Below, one piece after another: positions 40,991 through 48,290 of a stretch of DNA of 64,000 bases. Source of the stretch: Streptantibioticus ferralitis (lineage in GTDB: Bacteria; Actinomycetota; Actinomycetes; Streptomycetales; Streptomycetaceae). The stretch's first letter is position 1. Each line of letters starts with the position of its first letter. The position numbers and the translations under genes are program-made. The stretch is from contig NZ_JARHTQ010000003.1 in NCBI RefSeq assembly GCF_029223525.1, positions 124,001-188,000 on the forward strand, in the 5' to 3' direction. A model generated the notes under the pieces. It was not told the origin of the DNA, did not search any database, and saw only the letters and a list, made by a program, of their open reading frames with translations.

Positions 40991-41975
40991 CGGGACCTCC
41001 TGATGCTTGGCCAACGGGCACGTAACCCAGCTGTTTGTCCACCACATTGAGCAGCGGCCGCCCCGCCGTCCAGCGCGCGAAGTTGTCCAGGAACTGTTCG
41101 GCGAGCTCATCGCGCCAACCGAAGGTGTCGCCGCTCATGTGCGGCGAGATCAGCAAACCCGGTACGTCCCAGAGCCGGTGGTCGTGCGGGAGCGGCTCGT
41201 CGTCGAAGACGTCCAGTACCGCGCCGGTGATCCGGCGCGCCAGCAGCGCCCTGACCAGGTCGTCGGCGACCACCAGTGGTCCCCGGCCGACGTTGATGAA
41301 GCGCGCCGACGCCTTCATCCGGTCGAAGGCCGCGGCGTCGAACATCCCTCGGGTCTCCTCGGTGAGCGGCGCCGCGCACACCACCCAGTCCGCCTCCGCC
41401 AGCAGTACCGGAAGCTCCACGCGACAGCGCACCCGGCCGAAGTCCGGGTCACCGTCCCGCCCCGTGCGCCCCACCAGCGCCACCTGGATGCCGAGCGCCG
41501 CCAGTGTGCTGCCCACCGCCCGTCCGATGGGTCCGGCGCCCACCACCACCGCCTGTGATCCGGCCACCCGCATCGTCTCGCGGTGCCGCCATCGCCGCTG
41601 CCGCTGCAACTCCCAGGTGCCCTGGAAGTCCTTCGCCATCGCCAGGACGAGCCCGGCGACGTACTCGGCGATCGGCTGCTCGAAAACGCCCCGGGCGTTG
41701 GTCAGTACGGTGCGGGACGCGATCAGGGCGGGGAAGACCAGCCGGTCCACGCCCGCGCTCGCGGTGTGCACCCATGCCGGTACCCGGCCCCGCTCCGGCC
41801 AGGCGTCGCGTACCGCGTCGGAGGTGAAGTCCCACACCAGCACCACGTCGGCGGCGGCGAGTTGATCTCGCAGCCGCGTCGGCTCGGCCCGCATGATCCT
41901 GGCTGCGGGCCCCAGGAGGTCCAGTTGCCGGGGAGGTTGGTCGCCGAGGACAAGTACCGTCGAAATGCCGCCCAC
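40983..41975 (-). CDS. D-2-hydroxyacid dehydrogenase (NAD-dependent)
   Basis: 330 residues. The Rossmann motif GAGPIG at 146-151, R231 in NVGRGPLV, E260 in FDDEPLP and H279 in ISPHMSG are the usual catalytic and cofactor residues. It reduces a 2-keto acid to a D-2-hydroxyacid or the reverse. I chose the GTG at 41975 (GGGAAGGGCG upstream), since the frame further upstream is antisense to the EutA-like gene. First gene of the dehydrogenase-amidase operon, divergent from the EutA pair. Confidence 0.87.
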   Translation of the reverse strand: MGGISTVLVLGDQPPRQLDLLGPAARIMRAEPTRLRDQLAAADVVLVWDFTSDAVRDAWPERGRVPAWVHTASAGVDRLVFPALIASRTVLTNARGVFEQPIAEYVAGLVLAMAKDFQGTWELQRQRRWRHRETMRVAGSQAVVVGAGPIGRAVGSTLAALGIQVALVGRTGRDGDPDFGRVRCRVELPVLLAEADWVVCAAPLTEETRGMFDAAAFDRMKASARFINVGRGPLVVADDLVRALLARRITGAVLDVFDDEPLPHDHRLWDVPGLLISPHMSGDTFGWRDELAEQFLDNFARWTAGRPLLNVVDKQLGYVPVGQASGGPDD

Positions 41976-42093
41976 CCGCCCTTCCCGGGGCTGCCACCCG
42001 AGCCCCGCTAGGCCCTGTACACCGCTGGCGACGGACCGCGTACCGCCGTCGTCCAGTGGATGGATTGACCACGCTAAGAATCCGTATCTACCG

Positions 42094-42103
42094 TTGTCAA
42101 CAA
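42094..42103. promoter_or_regulatory. TTGTCAACAA motif, likely second FadR/GntR operator
   Basis: TTGTCAACAA is a near-perfect palindrome in the 195-bp divergent gap between the dehydrogenase and EutA-like genes; CTTGTTGTCC (42121-42130) follows as a possible half site. It differs by one base from the palindrome at 37463. Confidence 0.55.
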
Positions 42104-42170
42104 TCCTCCTGTCCACACTGCTTGTTGTCCTTTGCACTTCTCCCGTCCTGCGTCCGCAAAGGGGACCTCG

Positions 42171-43076
42171 TTGGACATCACCTTCCTCGGCGGGCCGTTG
42201 CCGCAGCGCGGTGTCGGCGTCGTCGCGCCGTTCGACTTCGCACTCGACCGCGAGCTGTGGCGCTGGGTGCCGGATGATGTGTCGCTGCATCTCACGCGTA
42301 CTCCGTTCGTACCGGTCGAGGTCAGTCTCGACATGGCCCGGATCGTCAGTGAGCACGAGACGTTGCGGGAAGCGGTACGCGCGCTGCACGCGGTCAAGCC
42401 GGAGGCGCTGGCGTACGCGTGCACCTCCGGCAGTTTCGTCGGGGGAGTGGCGGGTGAGCGGGCCATGAGCGCGGCGATGAGCCAGGCGTCGGAGGTGGCC
42501 CTGCCCGCGGTGACCACCTCGGGCGCGCTGCGCGCGGCGCTCGCCGAGATCGGCGCCCGCCGCATCGCCGTGGTCACCCCGTACACCAGGTCGGTGACCG
42601 ACTCCCTGGAGGCCTATCTGCGCGAGGCCGGGATCGCGGTCACCGGACGGGCCTATCTCGGGCTGACCCGGGAGATCTGGCGGGTACCGTACCGCGACGT
42701 GGTGGACATGGCCCGCAGCGCGGTGGTCGGCGCCGCCGACGCGCTGTTCATCAGCTGTACCAATCTGCCGACGTACGACGTGATTCCGCAGCTGGAGGCG
42801 GAGTTGCGGCTGCCGGTGCTGTCCGCGAACCAGGTGACGATGTGGGCGGCGCTGCGGTGCATCGGAGCGGCGGCCGTCGGCCCGTATCAGGCGCTGCTGG
42901 ATTCGGCGGCGCGGCCCGGGGCCGGTCTGGTGGCAGGGCTGCCGGTCGGGCCGTTTCCGGTGGTCGACACATCGGTGCTGCCAGAAGTCGCCCTCGCCGG
43001 GCAGTCGTTCGGTGACGCCGAGGTCTTCGAGACCCTCGATCCGCCGCCTCCGCCGGACGATCCGCTGGTCAACTGA
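42171..43076 (+). CDS. EutA-like maleate cis-trans isomerase family protein
   Basis: 301 residues from a TTG at 42171 with AAAGGGGA upstream. It belongs to the Asp/Glu racemase superfamily: the two catalytic cysteines are C84 in AYACTSGSF and C196 in FISCTNLP. In ectoine-utilisation clusters the homologue is called EutA, and related enzymes are maleate isomerase and arylmalonate decarboxylase. The exact reaction here is not known. It is followed by a second member of the same superfamily. Confidence 0.85.
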   Translation: MDITFLGGPLPQRGVGVVAPFDFALDRELWRWVPDDVSLHLTRTPFVPVEVSLDMARIVSEHETLREAVRALHAVKPEALAYACTSGSFVGGVAGERAMSAAMSQASEVALPAVTTSGALRAALAEIGARRIAVVTPYTRSVTDSLEAYLREAGIAVTGRAYLGLTREIWRVPYRDVVDMARSAVVGAADALFISCTNLPTYDVIPQLEAELRLPVLSANQVTMWAALRCIGAAAVGPYQALLDSAARPGAGLVAGLPVGPFPVVDTSVLPEVALAGQSFGDAEVFETLDPPPPPDDPLVN

Positions 43077-43101
43077 GACGTGAAGCGTGGAAGGGGTTCG
43101 C

Positions 43102-43848
43102 ATGACCGTCGGTTTCCTCTACCCCGGCCGCTCGGCGGAGGACGACTATCCACGGCTGGAACGGCTCCTCGCGCAGTCGGGGCCGCCGGTCCGGCTGCCG
43201 CTGGTGCACACCGACATCGGTGAGGACGCCCACCGCGTCGACGCGCTGCTGGAGATGGGCTCGGCGGCCCGACTGGCGGACGGGGCCCGGCAGTTGGCCG
43301 GGGCGGGTGTACGGGCCGTCGTCTGGGCGTGCACCAGCGCCAGTTTCGTCTTCGGCTGGGCGGGCGCGGGGGAGCAGGTGCGGGAGCTGTCCCGTACCGC
43401 GGGGCTGCCCGCCTCCTCGACCTCGTTCGCCTTCGCGCACGCGGTACGGGCGCTGGGCGTCAGCCGGGTCGCGGTGGCCGCGACCTACCCCGAGGACGTG
43501 GCCGGGCACTTCGCCGCCTTCCTCAAGGAGGCGGGGGCGGAGGTGGTGAGCAGCCGCGGCAGCGGCATCATCACCGCCGCCGAGGTCGGCACCTGGGGCC
43601 GCGCCGAGGTGCTGCGGCTCGTCAGGTCCGGAGACCATCCGGATGCCGAGGCCGTGCTGCTGCCGGACACCGCGCTGCACACGGCGGCCTGGCTCGGCGA
43701 CCTGGAGGCCGAGGTGGGCAAGCCGGTGCTCACCGCGAACCAGGTCACCGTGTGGGAGGGGCTGCGGCTGATCGGCGCGGACCGCGTACGCTCCGGGCTG
43801 GGTACGCTTTTCGCCGCGGCGGGCACATGGGTCGCCGCGCGCACATGA
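43102..43848 (+). CDS. second Asp/Glu racemase-superfamily protein, one catalytic cysteine missing
   Basis: 248 residues, ATG after GGAAGGGG. The first cysteine is present (C77 in VWACTSASF), but the second site reads LLPDTALHT, with D189-T190 in place of the Cys-Thr pair of its neighbour (C196). One-cysteine members of this superfamily include decarboxylases rather than isomerases or racemases. It lies 25 bp downstream of the EutA-like gene and 14 bp upstream of the GntR gene. Confidence 0.85.
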   Translation: MTVGFLYPGRSAEDDYPRLERLLAQSGPPVRLPLVHTDIGEDAHRVDALLEMGSAARLADGARQLAGAGVRAVVWACTSASFVFGWAGAGEQVRELSRTAGLPASSTSFAFAHAVRALGVSRVAVAATYPEDVAGHFAAFLKEAGAEVVSSRGSGIITAAEVGTWGRAEVLRLVRSGDHPDAEAVLLPDTALHTAAWLGDLEAEVGKPVLTANQVTVWEGLRLIGADRVRSGLGTLFAAAGTWVAART

Positions 43849-43862
43849 GATGAGGGGGAATG

Positions 43863-44597
43863 ATGACCTCCGGCCCGAGACGCAAGTCGCCCTCCGGCGC
43901 GGGGATACTCGCGCCGGTCAAGCGTGAGCCCGCCGCCATCGTCATCGCACGCCGCCTCACCGAGGCGGTCGTGGACGGCACGCTCGCGCCTGGCCGCCAG
44001 CTCGGCGAGGTCGAACTCGCGGCCCAACTCGGCGTCAGCCGCGGCCCGTTGCGCGAGGCCATGCAGCGTCTGGTACAGCAGGGGATTCTGCGCAGCGAAC
44101 CGCACCGCGGGGTCTTCGTCGTCGAACTGACCGCCGACGACGTCACCGACATCTACCTCGCCAGGACCGCCATCGAGGCGGCCGCCTGCCGGATCGTGAT
44201 CCGCGACCATCCGCAGCGCACCGCGGACCGGTTGGCCGAGGCGCACCGCGCGATGGCCGAGGCAGCCGGGCTCGGTGACCCGGCGGCGCTGGCCGCCGCC
44301 GACATGGAACTGCACCAGATCCTCATCGCCGAATCCGGCAGCCCCCGGCTGGCGCGGATGGCGGACACGCTGTTCGTGGAGACGCGGATGTGCCTGTCGG
44401 CGCTGACCGTCACCCACAGCGCTCCGGTCGATCTGGTCGCGGAGCACGCGGCGATCATCGAGGCGCTGCGCGCCGCGGACGAGCGGCTGTTGATCGAGCT
44501 GCTGGAGGAGCACATGCTCGACGCGTTGCGTCGACTGGCGCCGCAGTCGACGCCCGGTACGCGGGTCCCGGACACCCGGGAGGACCGACCCGCATAG
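43863..44597 (+). CDS. FadR-subfamily GntR regulator of the catabolic cluster
   Basis: 244 residues: a winged helix (about 20-85, LAAQLGVSRGPLREAMQRLVQQGIL) and an FCD all-helical effector domain (about 95-230) with the metal/ligand pattern D...H...H (DMELHQILI, VAEHAAIIEALRA, EEHMLDAL). FCD regulators sense carboxylates. I chose the second of two adjacent ATGs for better spacing to GAGGGGG. It is the third gene of the EutA operon, and the TTGTC(G/A)ACAA palindromes at 37463 and 42094 are its likely targets. Confidence 0.87.
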   Translation: MTSGPRRKSPSGAGILAPVKREPAAIVIARRLTEAVVDGTLAPGRQLGEVELAAQLGVSRGPLREAMQRLVQQGILRSEPHRGVFVVELTADDVTDIYLARTAIEAAACRIVIRDHPQRTADRLAEAHRAMAEAAGLGDPAALAAADMELHQILIAESGSPRLARMADTLFVETRMCLSALTVTHSAPVDLVAEHAAIIEALRAADERLLIELLEEHMLDALRRLAPQSTPGTRVPDTREDRPA

Positions 44598-44686
44598 GCC
44601 TGCCCGGCCGGGGGGCGCCATGGGCGGGCCTGCCCGGCCGGGGTTGGCTACGGGTGGGCCTGCTCGGCCGGGGGGCGTCACGGGGT
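44597..44686. repeat. 30-bp tandem repeat, three copies
   Basis: Copies begin at 44597, 44627 and 44657, each opening GGCCTGC(C/T)CGGCCGGGG. The array starts at the last base of the GntR stop codon. Confidence 0.85.
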
Positions 44687-45161
44687 GCGGCGGGTTGCCA
44701 CCGCCGGTCCGCGCTGTGGTGGGTTGTTGGCCGCCGCGGCGGCACCTTTCTGGCGTTGCGGTGGGCTGGATGCCGCCGCGGCGGCGTTGTCGGGGTTGCT
44801 CGCCGTCACGGCAGTGAGATTTCCGGCCTTGCAGTGGATTCGGGAACGCCGGCCCACGCTGTGGGGGCTTGCTCGCCGTCGCGGCGGCGAGTGGTTGCCG
44901 TCAGCGGCCAAGCGAGTGGTTGCCGTGTGATGGCCAGAAATCGCCGCCGCGACGGCGAGCCACCCCCGGTGATGGGATCGGCGGCATCAAACGGCCCGCA
45001 GCGCCATAATTCCCGCCGCGACGGCGAGCAAGCCGCCACAGCGCGGACCGGCGGTCCCGAACCCGCCGCAACCCGGCGAAGGTCCGCCGGACGGCCGTCC
45101 CGCTCGGGAGGGAATAACCGGAGCCACCATCCGGTTAACCGCCTTCGGCAGGAAACAACGC
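44687..45161. repeat. gene-free region with palindromic GC repeats
   Basis: No credible gene. A 21-bp segment at 44867-44887 (starting GCTTGCTCGCC) has its exact inverse at 45013-45033. Related cores containing GCCGTCGCGGCGGC or GCCGCCGCGACGGC also occur near 44720, 44772 and 44942. The whole looks like degenerated copies of one palindromic unit. Confidence 0.65.
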
Positions 45162-46292
45162 ATGAGCGGAAGGCGACTCGACGTGGGTGACGAGCAGCGC
45201 AGCGGCGATGAGATTCGCGGGGTGGTGCGCGGAACCGCGCCCGTACCGCTGTCCGTGCTGGACCTGGCGACGGTCGGCAGCGGGCTGACCGCCACACAGG
45301 CACTGCGCACCAGCGCCGAGCTCGCCCGGCTGGCCGAGGCCCGCGGGTTCCAGCGTTTCTGGGTCGCCGAGCACCACTCGATGCCCGGTGTCGCCAGCTC
45401 CTCCCCGGCCGTGATCCTCGCCAACATCGCCGCGCACACCGAGACCATCCGGCTGGGCTCCGGCGGAGTCATGCTGCCGAACCACGCGCCGCTGGTCATC
45501 GCCGAGCAGTTCGGCACCCTGGAGGCGCTGGCGCCCGGGCGCATCGATCTGGGGCTCGGCCGAGCCCCGGGTACGGATGGCGCCACCGCTGCGGCGCTGC
45601 GCCGCAGCGACTCGCTGCGCGAGGACGCCGACGACTTCCCGCGCCAACTCGCCGAGCTGATCCGCTTCCTGGACGACGACTTCCCCGACGGCCACCCGTA
45701 CCAGCGGATCCACGCCGTACCAGGCCCGGTCCAGGGCCGTGCGCCGGGCGGTGTGCAGTCGCCGCACCGGCCGCCGGTGTGGCTGCTCGGGTCCAGCGGG
45801 TTCAGTGCGCGGCTGGCGGGCGAGCTCGGACTCCCGTTCGCCTTCGCACACCACTTCTCGGCGCGGAACACGGTTCCGGCGCTCGAACTGTACCGGGAGA
45901 CCTTCCGCCCATCGGCGGTGCTCGACCGCCCGTACGCCCTGATCGGTGTGCAGGCCTTCGCCGCCGAGGAGGAGAAGGAAGCACGCCGCCAGGTGCTGAG
46001 CGGCGCGCTGTCGATGCTCCGGTTGCGCACCGGCCGCCCCGGCCTGGTGCCCGCGCCGGAGGAGGCGGAGGCGTACCCGTTCAGCCCGATGGAGCGGGAC
46101 TTCGTGGACTCCTGGCTGTCGAACGTCGAGTACGGCACGCCCGAGACGGTGCGCGAAGGGCTGAACGCGCTGCAGAAGCGCACCGGGGCGGACGAGTTGA
46201 TGATCACCTCCAATGCACATGGGCGGGAGACGCGGCTGCGTTCGTACGAACTGATCGCGGACGCCTATGAGTTGCCCGCCGCGCGAGGCTGA
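45162..46292 (+). CDS. LLM class flavin-dependent monooxygenase
   Basis: 376 residues of the luciferase-like family: PLSVLDLATVGSG opening, RFWVAEHHSMPGVASSSP, RLGSGGVMLPNHAPL, and APGRIDLGLGRAPGTD. These motifs mark the group that uses reduced FMN (MsnO8-like). The substrate is unknown. The ATG at 45162 follows AGGAA; homologues often begin nearer VRGTAPVPLSV, so the true start could be about 20 codons later. Transcription ends in the strong hairpin at 46315. Confidence 0.85.
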   Translation: MSGRRLDVGDEQRSGDEIRGVVRGTAPVPLSVLDLATVGSGLTATQALRTSAELARLAEARGFQRFWVAEHHSMPGVASSSPAVILANIAAHTETIRLGSGGVMLPNHAPLVIAEQFGTLEALAPGRIDLGLGRAPGTDGATAAALRRSDSLREDADDFPRQLAELIRFLDDDFPDGHPYQRIHAVPGPVQGRAPGGVQSPHRPPVWLLGSSGFSARLAGELGLPFAFAHHFSARNTVPALELYRETFRPSAVLDRPYALIGVQAFAAEEEKEARRQVLSGALSMLRLRTGRPGLVPAPEEAEAYPFSPMERDFVDSWLSNVEYGTPETVREGLNALQKRTGADELMITSNAHGRETRLRSYELIADAYELPAARG

Positions 46293-46314
46293 CGCCTCGG
46301 CGGCGGGTGGTGGT

Positions 46315-46350
46315 CCAGGCCGGTGAGCTGCACCTCACCGGCCTGGACTT
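46315..46350 (+). terminator. intrinsic terminator after the monooxygenase gene
   Basis: CCAGGCCGGTGAG (46315-46327) and CTCACCGGCCTGG (46334-46346) pair perfectly and are followed by ACTTTT. Confidence 0.8.
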
Positions 46351-46364
46351 TTCTCGGCACGAGA

Positions 46365-46396
46365 ATTGGTCTAGTCCAAGATTAGTCCGGACCATT
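46365..46396. promoter_or_regulatory. two adjacent dre-like DasR sites upstream of the second chitinase
   Basis: ATTGGTCTAGTCCAAG (46365-46380) is close to the DasR consensus; ATTAGTCCGGACCATT (46381-46396) is a weaker second match. They abut each other and the second overlaps the -35 at 46395. Confidence 0.65.
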
Positions 46397-46423
46397 GACG
46401 TGGACCTGACCGGTCGGTATTTC
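46395..46423 (+). promoter_or_regulatory. promoter of the second chitinase
   Basis: TTGACG (46395-46400) and TATTTC (46418-46423) are separated by 17 bp, 73 bp upstream of the GTG. The overlapping dre-like sites would block polymerase when DasR is bound. Confidence 0.5.
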
Positions 46424-46495
46424 CATAACCAGCCGGTGATATCTCGGGGCCCTGCCCCGCGACCCGGCCTCCACCCTGCTCAGGAGGTCCCCCAC

Positions 46496-48238
46496 GTGCG
46501 CCTTTCCCCCAAGCCCAGCAGACCGCTGACGGCCGCGCTGTCCGTGCTGGCGCTCGCCGCGGCCGGTCTCGGCGCCGCCGCGCAGGCCGACGCGTCGTCG
46601 GCCGCCAAGCCCGCGGCGGTCGCCGCGCCCGCGTCCAACAGCACCGGCGCGGGAGCCACCAGTGGCGGCCTCAAGGTCGCCTACTACGACCAGTGGTCGA
46701 TCTACCAGAACGCCTTCTACCTCAAGAACGTCGACAGCGAGGGGATGGCGGGCAAACTCGACTACCTGATCTACGACTTCGAGAACATCGACCCCACCAA
46801 CCTCACCTGCTTCGAGGCCACCAAGGCCACCGACCCCGACCCGGGCGGCGAGAGCGACCCCAACGCCGGTGACGGCGCGGAGGACTCCTTCGCCGACTAC
46901 CAGAAGTCCTTCGGCCCGGACATCAGCGTCGACGGCAGCAGCGACACCTGGAACCAGCCGATCGCCGGCAACTTCCATCAGCTCCAGGAGCTCAAGGCGA
47001 AGAACCCGCACCTCAAGGTGCTGCTCTCACTGGGCGGTTGGACGTACTCCAAGTACTTCTCCGACGCGGCGGCCACCGATGCCTCGCGCAAGAAGCTGGT
47101 CTCGTCCTGCGTCGACATGTTCATCAAGGGCAACCTCCCCTCACAGGGCGGCTACGGCGGCAACGGCACCGCCAAGGGCATCTTCGACGGCTTCGACATC
47201 GACTGGGAGTACCCGGGTGGCGGCGGCCACCTCGGCAACCACTCCAGCACCGCCGACAAGCAGAACTTCACCGCGCTGCTCGCCGAGTTCCGCTCCGAGC
47301 TGGACGCCCAGGGGCAGGCCGACGGCAGGAGCTACGCGCTCTCCGCGGCACTGCCCGCCGGTCAGGACAAGATCGCGAACGTGCAGACCGACAAGATCGG
47401 CCAGTACCTGACGTTCGGCGACCCCATGACCTATGACATGCACGGCGGTTGGGAGTCCACCGGCCCGACCAACCATGCCGCGCCGATCTACGACAACCCC
47501 AACGACCCCAGCCAGCCGGTCGCCCCCGGCACGGAGAAGTACTCCGCCGACGCGGCGATCAAGGCGTACACCGTGGGCGACGCGCCGTACGGCATCCCCG
47601 GCGGCTTCCCCGCCAACAAGCTCAACATCGGGGTGCCGTTCTACTACCGCGGCTGGACCGGCGTGCCGGCGGGCAGCAACCACGGCCTGTTCCAGACCGC
47701 GACGGGCCCCGCGGGCGGCGCCGCGGACTCCGGGAACGTGCCCGGCATCCGGATGTACAAGGAGCTCTCCGGCGTCGTCGACAACCCCAACGACACCTTC
47801 TGGGATCCGGCGGGGCAAGCGGCGTACTTCTACGACGGCAGCAACTTCTGGTCGGGCGAGGACGCCCAGTCCATCCAGGCCAAGGCCGACTACCTGCACT
47901 GCAACGGGCTCGGCGGCAGCATGATGTTCTCGCTCTACGACCTGGACCAGGGCGCGACGCTGTTCAACGACACCGTCAGCGACACCAACGGTTCCGCGGC
48001 GTCCTGCACCCCGAGCCCGAGCCCGACCCCCACGCCGACCCCGACCCCGACTCCCACGCCGACTCCCACCCCGCCGGGCACCTGCACCGCCGCGCCCTGG
48101 GACAAGTCCGCGATCTACACCGCGGGCAACACCGTCTCGTACGGCGGGCACAGCTGGAAGGCGAAGTGGTGGACGCAGGGCGAACAGCCCGGCACCACCG
48201 GCCAATGGGGCGTCTGGCAGGACCTCGGCGCCTGCTGA
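46496..48238 (+). CDS. secreted GH18 chitinase with PT linker and chitin-binding module
   Basis: 580 residues from the GTG at 46496 (AGGAGG upstream). A signal peptide (to about 32) is followed by a GH18 barrel (about 58-500). The complete catalytic signature D231-G-F-D234-I-D236-W-E238 and LLSLGGWTYSKYF are present. A repetitive Pro-Thr linker (about 515-535) leads to a CBM5/12-type module (about 536-580). It is an extracellular endo-acting chitinase by family. Its C-terminal module resembles that of the chitinase at 29701, but the catalytic domains differ. Confidence 0.93.
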   Translation: MRLSPKPSRPLTAALSVLALAAAGLGAAAQADASSAAKPAAVAAPASNSTGAGATSGGLKVAYYDQWSIYQNAFYLKNVDSEGMAGKLDYLIYDFENIDPTNLTCFEATKATDPDPGGESDPNAGDGAEDSFADYQKSFGPDISVDGSSDTWNQPIAGNFHQLQELKAKNPHLKVLLSLGGWTYSKYFSDAAATDASRKKLVSSCVDMFIKGNLPSQGGYGGNGTAKGIFDGFDIDWEYPGGGGHLGNHSSTADKQNFTALLAEFRSELDAQGQADGRSYALSAALPAGQDKIANVQTDKIGQYLTFGDPMTYDMHGGWESTGPTNHAAPIYDNPNDPSQPVAPGTEKYSADAAIKAYTVGDAPYGIPGGFPANKLNIGVPFYYRGWTGVPAGSNHGLFQTATGPAGGAADSGNVPGIRMYKELSGVVDNPNDTFWDPAGQAAYFYDGSNFWSGEDAQSIQAKADYLHCNGLGGSMMFSLYDLDQGATLFNDTVSDTNGSAASCTPSPSPTPTPTPTPTPTPTPTPPGTCTAAPWDKSAIYTAGNTVSYGGHSWKAKWWTQGEQPGTTGQWGVWQDLGAC

Positions 48239-48290
48239 GTGATCCGCCGCACCGCCTCTCCCCACCCGTGATGCTCGGCGGGCCCGCCGC

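Noticed and set aside
44680-45040. Palindromic GC repeats as a CRISPR array
   Set aside because: Units are irregularly spaced, differ in sequence and orientation, and no cas genes are present (the Cas4-like nuclease at 57.8 kb sits in an unrelated operon).
48010-48075. CCGACCCC tandem repeats as a DNA repeat element
   Set aside because: They encode the Pro-Thr linker of the chitinase and need no other explanation.
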